Assembly (NCBI RefSeq): GCF_001642995.1
Contig: NZ_LOHS01000038.1
Coordinates: 1-64,000, forward strand
From: Streptomyces jeddahensis
Lineage (GTDB): Bacteria; Actinomycetota; Actinomycetes; Streptomycetales; Streptomycetaceae
Length of the DNA: 64,000 nucleotides
Reading direction: 5' to 3'
Below are positions 30,235 through 39,113 of the stretch, piece by piece. The first letter of the stretch is position 1. The number at the start of each line of letters is the position of its first letter. The translations under genes were made by a program, and so were the position numbers. A model generated the notes under the pieces. The model searched no databases and was not told the DNA's origin. It was given only the letters and a program-made list of their open reading frames with translations.

Positions 30235-32702
30235 GCGGGCAGGCGCGGCTGACGTTGTGTTCGGCTGCGGCCACGTTGCTGGCCTCGTGTGCGCTGCTGC
30301 CGCTGGTCCGGTCGTCGGCTTGGATCGTGCAGGCCGCGATCCTGCTGGCGATCCAGGCGGGGGTGGGCGCCCTGGCCCGGCGGGTGCCGCTGGCCCGGCC
30401 GCTGACGGTGGCGGCCCAGGCGCTGGTGGCGCTCCTGCTGCTGACGCTGGTCTTCGCGCGCGGGCAGGCGTTCGCCGGCGTACTGCCGGGGCCTGAGGTG
30501 TTCCGGGAGTTCGGCCTGCTGCTGCAGGACGGCGCCGAGGACGTCGGGATGTACTCCATACCGGCACCGCTGTCGGACGGCATACGCCTGATGATCGTCG
30601 GCGGCGTCCTGGTGATCGGCCTCGCCGTGGACGCGCTCGCGGTGACCTTCCGCAGCGCGGCCCCGGCGGGCCTGCCGCTGCTCGCCCTGTACTCGGTCGC
30701 CGCCGGTCTGTCGGACGGCGGCGCGGGATGGGTGTGGTTCCTGCTCGCGGCCGCCGGCTATCTGATGCTGCTCCTGGCCGAGGGCCGGGACCGGCTCTCG
30801 CAGTGGGGCCGAATCTTCGGCGGTGCACCGCGCACGGGCCGGATGCCCGGTGGCCCGGAGAGCCCGGGCGGCGGTGCGGTCTCCCCGGTCCGTACGGGGC
30901 GGCGCATCGGCGCGCTGGCCCTGGGCATCGCGCTCGTGGTGCCGCTGGCCCTGCCCGCGCTGGACGGCGGCCTGCTGGACGGCACCGGAGCGGGCACCGG
31001 TACGGGCCCGGGCGGCGGAGGCACGATCTCGGCGGTGAACCCGCTGGTGTCGCTGCAGAACAGCCTCAACCAGCCCGAGGACCGCGAGGTCATGAGGTAC
31101 CGCACGAACACCGACGACACACAGGACCTGTACCTGCGGATCGTCTCCCTCGACGAGTTCGACGGCACGGCATGGAAGCCGTCCGTACGCAGCATCGGGC
31201 CCGTGCCGGACACGTTCCCGAACCCGCAGGGCCTCAGCGGGTCCGTCCGCAGGACCGAGATCCAGACGAACATCACGGCGGCCGGCTGGTACGCGCAGGA
31301 CTGGCTGCCGATGCCGTATCCGGCGAGCCAGGTGGACATCGAGGGCCGCTGGCGGTACGAGCCGGTGGGCCGCACGCTCGTCGGTGACCGCGGCCAGACC
31401 ACACGCGGCGCGGACTACGACGTGAAGAGCCTGATAGTGCAGCCGACGGCCGGGCAGCTGGCCACGGCGCCGGCGCCGCCGTCGAACCTGAGGCGCGAGT
31501 TCACCAAGGTCCCGGACTCACTGCCTCCGGTGGTGGCGGCCACCGCCCGCCGCGTCACCCAGGGTGCGGCGAACGACTACGAGCGTGCGGTCAAGCTCCA
31601 GGACTGGTTCGCCTACGAGGGCGGCTTCACCTACGACACGCAGGTGGAGGCGGGCAGCGGTTCGGCCGCGATCGCGCGCTTCCTGCAGCAGAAGGAAGGC
31701 TTCTGCGTCCACTTCTCGTTCGCCATGGCGGCGATGGCCCGGACCCTGGGGATACCGGCCCGGGTTGCGGTGGGCTTCACCCCCGGATCACCGGAGTCCG
31801 ACGGCTCGATGGCGGTGGGGCTGCGGGATGCGCACGCGTGGCCGGAACTGTACTTCGAGGGCGTGGGCTGGACCCGCTTCGAGCCGACCCCGAACCGCGG
31901 CACGGTGCCCGACTACACGCGCTCGAACACCCCGGCCGGGACTCCGAGCAACCCGGCGGTGCCCCAGCCGAGCGCCTCGACCGCTCCGTCCGCGGCGCCC
32001 TCGACCTCCGAGAGCTGCTCGGCGCAGGAGCGGAAGCAGGGCGGCTGTGCCAGCACGGCCCCGCAGGCGACGGACCCCTCGGACGCCGGCGGCCCGCCGT
32101 GGGGCCTCATCGGGGGCGTGGCCCTGGCCGTACTGGCCGTGCTCGCGGTGCCTCTCCTGCCGTTGCTGTGGCGCTTGCGGGTCCGTGCCGTCCGGCTCGG
32201 TTCCCCCGTCTATGGGGGCGCCCTCCACGCGAGCGCAGTCGAGAGCTCGGAGGAGAGCTCGGAGGAGAAGAGGGCCGCGGCCACCCAGGCGCTCGCGGCG
32301 TGGCTGGAGGCGACGGACACGGCGTGGGATCACGGCATCCCACCGGACGACTCCCAGACCCCGCGCAAGGCGGCCGCCCGGATCGTACGGCTCGGACAGC
32401 TCGATCCGGAGGCCGCGGAGTCGGTCCACCGGCTGGCGGCCGGGGTGGAGCAGGTCCTCTACGCACCGCGTCCGCAGCCGCCGGCGGGCCTCGCCGACGA
32501 CGTACGACGCGTGAGGGACGGCCTGAGCAGCAAGGCGAGCAGAGCCAGGCGTCTCCGAGCGATGCTCGCCCCGCGCTCAGCCGTCCGGGTGCTGTGGGCC
32601 CTCTCCGACCGCTGGACGACGCTCCGAGCGGGCTGGACGGAGCGGTGGGCGGCGCACCGGCCGACGGTACGGCGGCCATGGGCGTCCCGACAGGAGGGTT
32701 GA
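30231..32702 (+). CDS. TgpA-type membrane transglutaminase-like protein
   Basis: An 823-residue protein with about six N-terminal membrane helices (to residue 180), another at about 225-245, then an extracytoplasmic transglutaminase-like domain and a final membrane helix (about 625-650) with a cytoplasmic DUF4129-like tail. The probable catalytic Cys is at about 492 (EGFCVHFSFAMAAMAR) and the His at about 535 (GLRDAHAWPELYFEG). ATG at 30231 has GGGGG upstream and overlaps DUF58. A 12-bp duplication (32241-32264) codes ESSEESSE in the tail. Substrate unknown; cell-wall or surface-protein processing is plausible. Confidence 0.9.
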   Translation: MSGQARLTLCSAAATLLASCALLPLVRSSAWIVQAAILLAIQAGVGALARRVPLARPLTVAAQALVALLLLTLVFARGQAFAGVLPGPEVFREFGLLLQDGAEDVGMYSIPAPLSDGIRLMIVGGVLVIGLAVDALAVTFRSAAPAGLPLLALYSVAAGLSDGGAGWVWFLLAAAGYLMLLLAEGRDRLSQWGRIFGGAPRTGRMPGGPESPGGGAVSPVRTGRRIGALALGIALVVPLALPALDGGLLDGTGAGTGTGPGGGGTISAVNPLVSLQNSLNQPEDREVMRYRTNTDDTQDLYLRIVSLDEFDGTAWKPSVRSIGPVPDTFPNPQGLSGSVRRTEIQTNITAAGWYAQDWLPMPYPASQVDIEGRWRYEPVGRTLVGDRGQTTRGADYDVKSLIVQPTAGQLATAPAPPSNLRREFTKVPDSLPPVVAATARRVTQGAANDYERAVKLQDWFAYEGGFTYDTQVEAGSGSAAIARFLQQKEGFCVHFSFAMAAMARTLGIPARVAVGFTPGSPESDGSMAVGLRDAHAWPELYFEGVGWTRFEPTPNRGTVPDYTRSNTPAGTPSNPAVPQPSASTAPSAAPSTSESCSAQERKQGGCASTAPQATDPSDAGGPPWGLIGGVALAVLAVLAVPLLPLLWRLRVRAVRLGSPVYGGALHASAVESSEESSEEKRAAATQALAAWLEATDTAWDHGIPPDDSQTPRKAAARIVRLGQLDPEAAESVHRLAAGVEQVLYAPRPQPPAGLADDVRRVRDGLSSKASRARRLRAMLAPRSAVRVLWALSDRWTTLRAGWTERWAAHRPTVRRPWASRQEG

Positions 32703-32721
32703 TCGCTACGTACGAGGCTGA

Positions 32722-32750
32722 AGGCCCGGAGCTCTGAGCTCCGGGCCTTC
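32722..32750 (+). terminator. Terminator after the MoxR operon
   Basis: AAGGCCCGGAGCT (32722-32734) pairs perfectly with AGCTCCGGGCCTT (32738-32750) around a 3-base loop, 19 bases after the operon's last stop. Confidence 0.88.
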
Positions 32751-32850
32751 TGATTGCGGGCTCCGGATCTTCGGCCGGGGAGGGCGTAAGTGCTGCGTGC
32801 GCAGCTCGGCGGGCAGCGCCGGGGGCAGCGCACCGGCGCGCGTACGCAAA

Positions 32851-32878
32851 GGGGTGGCCACCCGAAGGTGGTCACCCC
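32851..32878 (-). terminator. Terminator downstream of the DUF3040 gene
   Basis: GGGGTGGCCACC (32851-32862) pairs with GGTGGTCACCCC (32867-32878), one wobble, with a CGAA tetraloop. It insulates the convergent MoxR operon and the DUF3040 gene. Confidence 0.8.
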
Positions 32879-32954
32879 TCACGTACGTCCGTCTGTCGTA
32901 TCAAAACCGCTCGGCACCGGCCCGGGAAGGGCAGGTGCCGGAAGGCGGTGGTGC

Positions 32955-33359
32955 TCAGTGGCCCTGTTCGTCGCGGCGGCGCTGCCAGCGCTCCTCGATG
33001 CGGTCCATCATGGATCGCCGCTGCCTGCCCTGACGGCGCGTCGGACCGGCTCCGCCCGGCGCTCCGGGGGCGGGGTGCTCACCCGGCTTCGGCGCCTTGC
33101 GCCAGCCGGTGACAGCGAGCACCGCGCAGCCCAGCATGACGAGGAAGCCCACCACGCTGATCCAGATCTGCTGTGCGACCATTCCGGCCATGAGGAGCGC
33201 GATACCCACCAGGAAGCCCGCGACCGCCTGATAGACCCGTCGCCGGGTGTATGTACGCAGCCCGCTTCCCTCAAGCGCTGTCGCGAACTTGGGATCTTCG
33301 GCGTACAGCGCTCGCTCCATTTGCTCGAGCATTCGCTGCTCGTGCTCCGAGAGCGGCAC
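32955..33359 (-). CDS. DUF3040 membrane protein
   Basis: A 134-residue actinobacterial protein: an N-terminal helix MPLSEHEQRMLEQMERALYAEDPKFA characteristic of DUF3040, two adjacent membrane helices (about 43-83: VAGFLVGIALLMAGMV and ISVVGFLVMLGCAVLAV) and a basic cytoplasmic tail with RRQGRQRRSMMDRIEERW. GTG start with GGAGGA just upstream. Function unknown. In Streptomyces it is a conserved neighbour of the dcw region. Confidence 0.9.
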   Translation of the reverse strand: MPLSEHEQRMLEQMERALYAEDPKFATALEGSGLRTYTRRRVYQAVAGFLVGIALLMAGMVAQQIWISVVGFLVMLGCAVLAVTGWRKAPKPGEHPAPGAPGGAGPTRRQGRQRRSMMDRIEERWQRRRDEQGH

Positions 33360-33643
33360 GGAGTCCTCCTCATCGTGCAGTCGCCGGGGCGACCGGGGGG
33401 TCCCCTTCAGGATAGGCAGGGAATCGCCCCCGTGAAACCCGCCCCTCTACGCCAATTCGCCATCCTGGACCGCCATGGCGCGTCGGCTCGCTGAAGCGTG
33501 CATTCCCCAGCGGCCGACTCCTCATGCCGGAACCGTCTCCCTCGATCATACGGCCCGAGACGCCCGATCGGAGGGCCTGTGGCGTACTCCATGTGCGGCT
33601 GCGCTGCTGATCAGCGGCGCGGCGGCCGGTGCGCCCGGCGGGC

Positions 33644-34426
33644 TCAGGTCTCGTCGCGCTCTTCGCCGCGCTCCTGCTTCTCACCGAGCACATGGAGCTG
33701 GGTCGCCACGGAGTGGAAGGACGGCAGCTCGGCGGCGGCCGCCTCGAGCTTGAGCAGTGCCTCGAGGGCGCCCGGCTCGGTGTCGACCAGGACGCCCGGC
33801 ACCAGGTCGGCGAAGACCCGCACGCCGTGCACCGCGCCGACGTGCACGCCGGCCTCCGACACCAGCCCGGTGAGCTGCTCGGCGGTGAACCGGCGGGGCA
33901 CGGGGTCGCCTTCGCCCCAGCGTCCGGCCGGGTCGGTGAGCGCGCGCCGGGCCTCCGTGAAGTGGCCGGCGAGCGCCCGGGCGAGCACCGCGCCGCCGAG
34001 ACCCGCGGCGAGCAGGCTCAGCACGCCCGAGGGGCGGAGCGCTTCGACCGCGTTGCGCACCCCCTCGGCCGGGTCGTCCACGTACTCCAGGACGCCGTGG
34101 CACAGCACGACGTCGTATCCGCCCCGCTCGGCGACGTCGAACAGGCCGTGGGCGTCGCCCTGCACACCCTGCACGCGGTCTGCGACGCCGGCCTCGGCTG
34201 CGCGGCGCTCCAGCGCGAACAGTGCGTTCGGACTGGGGTCGACGACCGTGACACGGTGACCGAGGCGGGCCACGGGCACCGCGAAGTTGCCGCTGCCGCC
34301 CCCCGTGTCGAGGACGTCCAGCGACTCCCGCCCCGTGGCTTTCACCCGGGCCTCGAGGGCGTCCTTCAGGACCTCCCAGACCACGGCGGTACGGAGAGAG
34401 GCGCGGGGGCGCATCGGGTCCGACAC
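33644..34426 (-). CDS. SAM-dependent methyltransferase (class I)
   Basis: A 260-residue Rossmann-fold methyltransferase. The SAM loop is LDVLDTGGGSGNFAVPVA (motif I), then VTVVDPSPNALFALERR (motif II acidic Asp), GDAHGLF and VVLCHGVLEYVDDP (motif IV). The substrate is not evident; overall layout resembles UbiE/SmtA-like enzymes. The GTG at 34426 has GAGGAG at 9 bases. No membrane helix. The 284-base gap before the DUF3040 gene and the 237-base gap on its 5' side hold nothing recognisable. Confidence 0.88.
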   Translation of the reverse strand: MSDPMRPRASLRTAVVWEVLKDALEARVKATGRESLDVLDTGGGSGNFAVPVARLGHRVTVVDPSPNALFALERRAAEAGVADRVQGVQGDAHGLFDVAERGGYDVVLCHGVLEYVDDPAEGVRNAVEALRPSGVLSLLAAGLGGAVLARALAGHFTEARRALTDPAGRWGEGDPVPRRFTAEQLTGLVSEAGVHVGAVHGVRVFADLVPGVLVDTEPGALEALLKLEAAAAELPSFHSVATQLHVLGEKQERGEERDET

Positions 34427-34663
34427 GGCAGTTGACTCCTCGGCGCGGCACCGCCTCGTGTGCGGCGGAGCGATGGGCGTGCCTTCCCCAGCCCGGTCGG
34501 GCACGGGAAGGATGCAGGCGCCTCCACCTTATTGCCTTCCGCCCGGTGCCCCGGCATCCGTCCCAGCGGCGCCCGCGCCATCCGTATCAGCTGTCCGTTC
34601 AGCTGCCGGTTCATCCGTACCGCCCGCCGTCCCCGCATGCCGGGGACGCACTCACGGCGGACC

Positions 34664-35221
34664 TCAGCCCGCGTCCGGGACCTCGCCGCCCGCGCCGTCC
34701 GGCCTCGCGCCGTCCGGCCTCGGCTGGGGCAGTACGGGCTGCAGCACCAGCATCCGCTCGACCAGGCGCAGGAACATCGCCACGTCGCGCAGCAGGTCGT
34801 CGGCGTCACGCCGGCTGGCCGCGCCCCGTATGCCCGCTTCGGCGCGGGCCCTGCGCTCGGCGCCGGAGGCGAACAGGGCGCTCCACTCGGTGAGTTCGGG
34901 AGCGATTTCAGGGAGCACTTCCCAGGCGCTCCGGATCCTGGCGCGGCGTCGCGCCGTCGGCTCGGGGCGGCCGCGCACGGCGAGAACGGCTGCCGCCGTG
35001 CGCAGGGCCGCGAGGTGGGCTGTCGCGTAGCGCTCGTTCGGGGTTTCCAGCAGGGCCGCCTCGTCCAGTCCCGCGCGGGCCTGGGCGAGCAGGTCGAGCG
35101 CGGCGGGCGGGGCCGTGGCCCGGCGCAGCACGGGGTGCACGTCGATCGCCGGGCCTGTCAGTGAGGGGGCAGGGCCGGAGGCGCGGCGCCGGCCTGCGGC
35201 AGCTGCGGACGAACTGGCCAT
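34664..35221 (-). CDS. HEPN-like protein (SAV_6107 family)
   Basis: All-alpha protein of 185 residues resembling the SAV_6107-type HEPN family: LDLLAQARAGLDEAALLETPNERYATAHLAALRTAAAVLAVRG, then helices around RIRSAWEVLPEIAPELTEWSALFASGAERRARAEAG. No clear RxxxxH catalytic motif of ribonuclease HEPNs is seen, so it may be non-catalytic. Start at ATG 35221 (MASSSAAAAGRRR). A 15-bp perfect tandem repeat (34692-34721) codes two RPDGA units near the C-terminus. It diverges from the ABC/YhgE/TetR operon. Function unknown. Confidence 0.82.
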   Translation of the reverse strand: MASSSAAAAGRRRASGPAPSLTGPAIDVHPVLRRATAPPAALDLLAQARAGLDEAALLETPNERYATAHLAALRTAAAVLAVRGRPEPTARRRARIRSAWEVLPEIAPELTEWSALFASGAERRARAEAGIRGAASRRDADDLLRDVAMFLRLVERMLVLQPVLPQPRPDGARPDGAGGEVPDAG

Positions 35222-35311
35222 GACGAACCTCCTGTCGTCTGTGTGACGGCACAACGGCCGTATGTGCTCATCGTGGAGTACGCCACTGACAATCGGCTCT
35301 GACCTGGGACT

Positions 35312-35358
35312 TTGCTTCGAAGACAGGTTCGGGCTAATTTTTACACTGACCAGTCAGT
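35312..35358 (+). promoter_or_regulatory. Promoter and TetR-type operator for the ABC/YhgE/tetR operon
   Basis: TTGCTT (35312-35317), a 17-base spacer and TAATTT (35335-35340) make a good vegetative promoter. A perfect palindrome ACTGAC-CA-GTCAGT (35345-35358) covers the expected transcription start. The third gene of the operon encodes a TetR repressor, so autoregulation is the simplest reading. Confidence 0.75.
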
Positions 35359-35389
35359 TCAAAAGACCGAGCGAGTTCGAGGGGTCTCG

Positions 35390-36229
35390 ATGGGGGAAAC
35401 GGTGGACGTTCCGCACGGGGTCGGGGTGGCCGTCAAGGCCCAGGCGCTCGGGCTCCGGGGCCCGCGCGGCTGGGCGTACCGGGGTGTCGACATCGACGCG
35501 GAGCCCGGGGCGCTGATCGCGATCGAGGGCCCGTCCGGCTCCGGCCGCACCAGCCTGCTGCTCACGCTCACCGGGCGCATGAGGCCGACCGAGGGCCGGG
35601 CGTCCGTCGGACGGTTCCGGCTGCCGAAGCAGATGGCGGCGGTGCGGCGCATCAGCGCGCTCGGCCCGGTACCCGGGGTGACGGATCTCGACCCCTCCCT
35701 GACCGTCGCGGAACACCTGAGCGAGCGAACCCTGCTGCAGCGGCGCTACGACGGCTCGCTGCGGGCACTGCTGCGATCCCTGCTGCGACCGCGCGCCGAG
35801 AGGGCGGCCGAGGTGCGGCTGCGGATCGAGTCGGCGCTCTCTGCCGCCGGACTCGACACGTCGGCTCTGCCCAAGGGCACGCCCACGGCCGTACGGGATC
35901 TGGAGCGGCTGGAAGCACTGCGGCTGTCGCTGGCGCTCGCACTCATCGGCCGGCCGGGCGTGCTGGGCGTCGACGACACGGACCTGAAGCTCTCGGACGC
36001 GGAACGCGCAGAGGCCTGGGCGCTGCTGCGGTCGATCGCCGAGGCGGGGACCACGGTGGTGGCGGTGTGCAGCGAGGCCCCCGAGGACGTGCAGACCGTG
36101 TCCACGGCGAGCCGCACGGAGAACCCGCGCACGGCCCCGAGCAGCGCGCCCGCGCCCTCCGACCGAACCGACATGGCCGACGACGAGAAGGAGACGGCGG
36201 ATGCGCTCGCCGAAGCTGGCCGCGCTTGA
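35390..36229 (+). CDS. Degenerate ABC-type ATP-binding protein
   Basis: A 279-residue ABC nucleotide-binding-like protein with altered catalytic motifs. The P-loop reads GPSGSGRTS, with Arg replacing the invariant Lys. The Walker B region reads VLGVDDTDL, with Asp in place of the catalytic Glu, and the signature LSGGQ is replaced by LERLEALRLSLALAL. A low-complexity tail rich in Pro/Ser/Asp follows. ATP hydrolysis is therefore doubtful. ATG at 35390 follows GAGGGG. The 3' end overlaps the YhgE gene by 29 bases, and the two proteins probably act together. Confidence 0.85.
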   Translation: MGETVDVPHGVGVAVKAQALGLRGPRGWAYRGVDIDAEPGALIAIEGPSGSGRTSLLLTLTGRMRPTEGRASVGRFRLPKQMAAVRRISALGPVPGVTDLDPSLTVAEHLSERTLLQRRYDGSLRALLRSLLRPRAERAAEVRLRIESALSAAGLDTSALPKGTPTAVRDLERLEALRLSLALALIGRPGVLGVDDTDLKLSDAERAEAWALLRSIAEAGTTVVAVCSEAPEDVQTVSTASRTENPRTAPSSAPAPSDRTDMADDEKETADALAEAGRA

Positions 36230-38327
36230 GCTGAGGCGCTTCCGCAGGGGACGGCTCCCGCGCGCGGCGCTCGCATCGCTGCTCCTACTGCCTCTGTTGT
36301 ACGGCGCGCTGTATCTGTGGTCGTTCTGGGATCCGTACGGCCGGCTGGACCGGATACCCGTGGCGCTCGTCAACGAGGACAAGGGGGCGACCGTCTCCGG
36401 CAGGACGGTCGCGGCGGGCGACGAGATCGCCGGGAAGCTGCTGGACAGCGAGGTGTTCCAGTGGCACGAGGTGAGTGCCGCCGAGGCTCGCGAGGGTGTC
36501 GAGGACGGGACTTACTATCTGTCGCTGACGATGCCCGCCGACTTCAGCCGGCGCATCGCCTCCAGCGCCGACACCGCAGCCGCCACCGCCTCCAGACCCG
36601 GCTCCCGCTCCGGCTCGGGCCCGGAGACCGGCGCCCTTCAGGTGCGTACGAACGACGCGAACAACTACATCGTCGGGCAGATCTCCCGGACGGTCTTCTC
36701 CGAGGTGCGCTCGGCGGCCTCCGCCAGCGCCTCGCGGTCGTTCCTGGACGGCATCTTCATCTCGTTCTCGGACATCCACGACGCGACCGTGAAGGCCGCC
36801 GAGGGAGCCGACGACCTCGAGAGCGGGATCGGCAAGGCGAAGAAGGGGGCGAAGGATCTCGCGGACGGGCTGAAGGACGCCAAGGGGGGCAGTTCCAGGC
36901 TGGCCGAGGGCATCCGGAAGCTCGACAAGGGCGCGGGCGATCTCGAGGACGGCTCGCAGCAGGTCGCGGCCGGCACTCAGAAGCTGGCCGACAAGGTCAA
37001 CACGGCCGCTGACCAGGTGCGTCCGCTCCTCAGGGCCAACGGAAAGACGATCGCGGACACCGCGCGGATCGTCGCGGACTCGGCGGGCGTGGTCCGCGGC
37101 CATCTGGACACGTTCGTCAGGACCGCGCCGCTCGCCGAGGCGGGCACCCGCGAGGCGTCCGCGGCCCTTGACGCCGTCTACGAGAGGCGCTGCGAGAAGG
37201 CACTGGTGGCCGACCCGGCGTGCGGGGATCTGAAGAAGGCGCGGGACGCGGCCGCCGATGCCGCGAGGCTCGCCGAGGACGTCAACACGGTGGTGCATGG
37301 CTACGACGGCGACGTCAGCGCCCTCGGCAAGGACCTCGCGACGCTGCAGAAGCAGGCGAACGCACTGGCCGAGGCGGCACCGCACCTCGACGAGGACCTC
37401 GACACGGCCGTGTCCCAGATCAACCAGCTCAACCGGGGAGCCGCCAGGGTCGCCCAGGGCGCCGCGGCACTGCACTCCGGCCTGACCACCGCCAGGTCCG
37501 GCTCTGCCGATCTCGACACGGGCGTCGGCGAGCTGAAGACGGGCGCCGGCGACCTCGACGGCGGCCTGTTCAAGCTCGCCGACGGCTCCGGAGAACTCGC
37601 GGGCGGCCTCCACGACGGCGCCGCCCGGATCCCCGACTACGACAAGCAGGACCGCGACCAGCGCACCGCGGTCATGTCCGACCCGGTCCAGCTGGCCTCA
37701 CAGTCGCTGCACAAGGCACCCAACTACGGCACGGGCTTCGCCCCGTACTTCATTCCGCTGTCCCTCTGGGTCGGCGCGATGGTGGCGTACATGCTGATCC
37801 AGCCCCTCAACCGGCGTGCGCTCGCCGTGGGCGCCTCCGCGTGGCGCATCACGCTGGCGGGCTGGCTGCCGGTGGCCGCGCTGGGAGTCCTGCAGACGGC
37901 CGCGCTCATGTCGGTCCTGCACTGGGGGCTGGGCCTGGAGATGGTGCGGGCGGCCGGGACCGTGGGCTTCCTGTGCCTGGTGACAGGGTGCTTCGCGGCG
38001 ATCGTGCAGTGGCTGAACGCACGCTTCGGGCCGGCCGGGCGCATCCTCGTCCTGGCCCTCCTGATGCTGCAGCTGACGTCGGCGGGCGGTACGTACCCCG
38101 TACAGACCAGCCCGCAGTTCTTCAACACGCTCCACCCCTTCCTGCCCATGAGCTACGTCGTCGAGGCGCTCAGAAGGCTGATCACAGGTGGCGGCCTCGG
38201 CCCCGTGTGGCAGGCGTGCGCCGTGCTCGCGGCCTTCACGGCGGGGGCTCTCGCGCTCACCGCGGTCTCCGCGCGACGCAGGCAGGTCTGGACGCTGGAC
38301 CGGCTGCACCCGGAGCTGAGCCTGTGA
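36201..38327 (+). CDS. YhgE/Pip family membrane protein
   Basis: A 708-residue export-like protein. One membrane helix at the N-terminus (about 22-42), a large extracytoplasmic region (RIPVALVNEDKGA, then many heptad-like segments such as DLADGLKDAKGGSSRLAEGIRKLDKGAGDLEDG), and five helices at the C-terminus (about 512-700) typical of ABC-2 type permeases. Members include phage infection protein Pip and Esx-secretion-associated YueB/EsaA relatives. Partnered with the degenerate ATPase upstream and TetR downstream, it probably exports a small molecule or lipid. Confidence 0.9.
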   Translation: MRSPKLAALELRRFRRGRLPRAALASLLLLPLLYGALYLWSFWDPYGRLDRIPVALVNEDKGATVSGRTVAAGDEIAGKLLDSEVFQWHEVSAAEAREGVEDGTYYLSLTMPADFSRRIASSADTAAATASRPGSRSGSGPETGALQVRTNDANNYIVGQISRTVFSEVRSAASASASRSFLDGIFISFSDIHDATVKAAEGADDLESGIGKAKKGAKDLADGLKDAKGGSSRLAEGIRKLDKGAGDLEDGSQQVAAGTQKLADKVNTAADQVRPLLRANGKTIADTARIVADSAGVVRGHLDTFVRTAPLAEAGTREASAALDAVYERRCEKALVADPACGDLKKARDAAADAARLAEDVNTVVHGYDGDVSALGKDLATLQKQANALAEAAPHLDEDLDTAVSQINQLNRGAARVAQGAAALHSGLTTARSGSADLDTGVGELKTGAGDLDGGLFKLADGSGELAGGLHDGAARIPDYDKQDRDQRTAVMSDPVQLASQSLHKAPNYGTGFAPYFIPLSLWVGAMVAYMLIQPLNRRALAVGASAWRITLAGWLPVAALGVLQTAALMSVLHWGLGLEMVRAAGTVGFLCLVTGCFAAIVQWLNARFGPAGRILVLALLMLQLTSAGGTYPVQTSPQFFNTLHPFLPMSYVVEALRRLITGGGLGPVWQACAVLAAFTAGALALTAVSARRRQVWTLDRLHPELSL

Positions 38328-39025
38328 GAATCAAGGCCATGGAAAGCACCAAGGCCATGGACGGCGGCAACGCCGTGGACGGCAGCAGGGCCCCGGGAGG
38401 CAGCGGCAGATCCGCGGACGGCGGCGGAACGCGGCGCCAGGCCACCCGGCAGAAGCTCTACGAGGCGGCCGTGAGCCTCATCGCCGAACAGGGCTTCTCG
38501 GCGACCACCGTGGACGAGATCGCCGAACGGGCCGGGGTCGCGAAGGGCACGGTCTACTACAACTTCGCGAGCAAGTCGGTCCTCTTCGAGGAACTGCTGC
38601 GGCACGGCGTCGGCCTCCTGACCGCCTCCCTTCGGGAGTCGGCGGACAAGACCGCGCAGGGCGGCGGCAGCAAGGTCGACGCCCTGGACGCGATGGTCCG
38701 CGCGGGGCTCGTCTTCATCGACCGCTATCCGGCCTTCACGCAGCTGTACGTGGCCGAGCTGTGGCGCACCAACCGGGCCTGGCAGTCCACGCTGATGGTG
38801 CTGCGCCAGGAGGCCGTCGCGGTGGTGGAACGCGTGCTGCGCGACGGCGTCGACAGCGGCGAGCTGAGCGAGGAGATCGACGTCCCGCTGACGGCGGCGG
38901 CGCTGTTCGGGATGGTGCTGGTGGCCGCGCTGGACTGGAAGGCGTTCCAGCCCGCGCGCTCGCTCGACGACGTCCACGCCGCACTGTCCCGGCTGCTGCA
39001 GGGGCGCGTGGCCGGCCGACGCTGA
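38324..39025 (+). CDS. TetR family transcriptional regulator
   Basis: A 233-residue repressor: Gly-rich start, then helix-turn-helix TRQKLYEAAVSLIAEQGFSATTVDEIAERAGVAKGTVYYNFASKSVLFEELL (about 40-90) and an all-helical ligand domain. GTG at 38324 overlaps the YhgE stop (GTGA); ATG at 38339 is an alternative. It likely represses its own operon through the palindrome at 35345-35358. The stop codon is inside a 21-bp duplication. Confidence 0.92.
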   Translation: MRIKAMESTKAMDGGNAVDGSRAPGGSGRSADGGGTRRQATRQKLYEAAVSLIAEQGFSATTVDEIAERAGVAKGTVYYNFASKSVLFEELLRHGVGLLTASLRESADKTAQGGGSKVDALDAMVRAGLVFIDRYPAFTQLYVAELWRTNRAWQSTLMVLRQEAVAVVERVLRDGVDSGELSEEIDVPLTAAALFGMVLVAALDWKAFQPARSLDDVHAALSRLLQGRVAGRR

Positions 39026-39062
39026 GCCGATCCGACGAGTCGCTGAGCCGACCCGACGAAAG
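39021..39062 (+). repeat. 21-bp tandem duplication spanning the tetR stop
   Basis: Two adjacent 21-base units, each starting GCTGAGCCGA, agree at 17 of 21 positions. The first unit holds the tetR stop (TGA, 39023-39025) and the second repeats a TGA in the same frame 21 bases later. Confidence 0.9.
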
Positions 39063-39113
39063 GCGCCGGTCCGGCGCGACCTCATCCCCCTTGAGACCTC
39101 ACCGGACCGGCGC
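39063..39113 (+). terminator. Long-loop hairpin after tetR
   Basis: GCGCCGGTCCGG (39063-39074) is perfectly complementary to CCGGACCGGCGC (39102-39113) with a 27-base loop. It sits just after the duplicated tetR end and may end the operon transcript. Confidence 0.6.
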
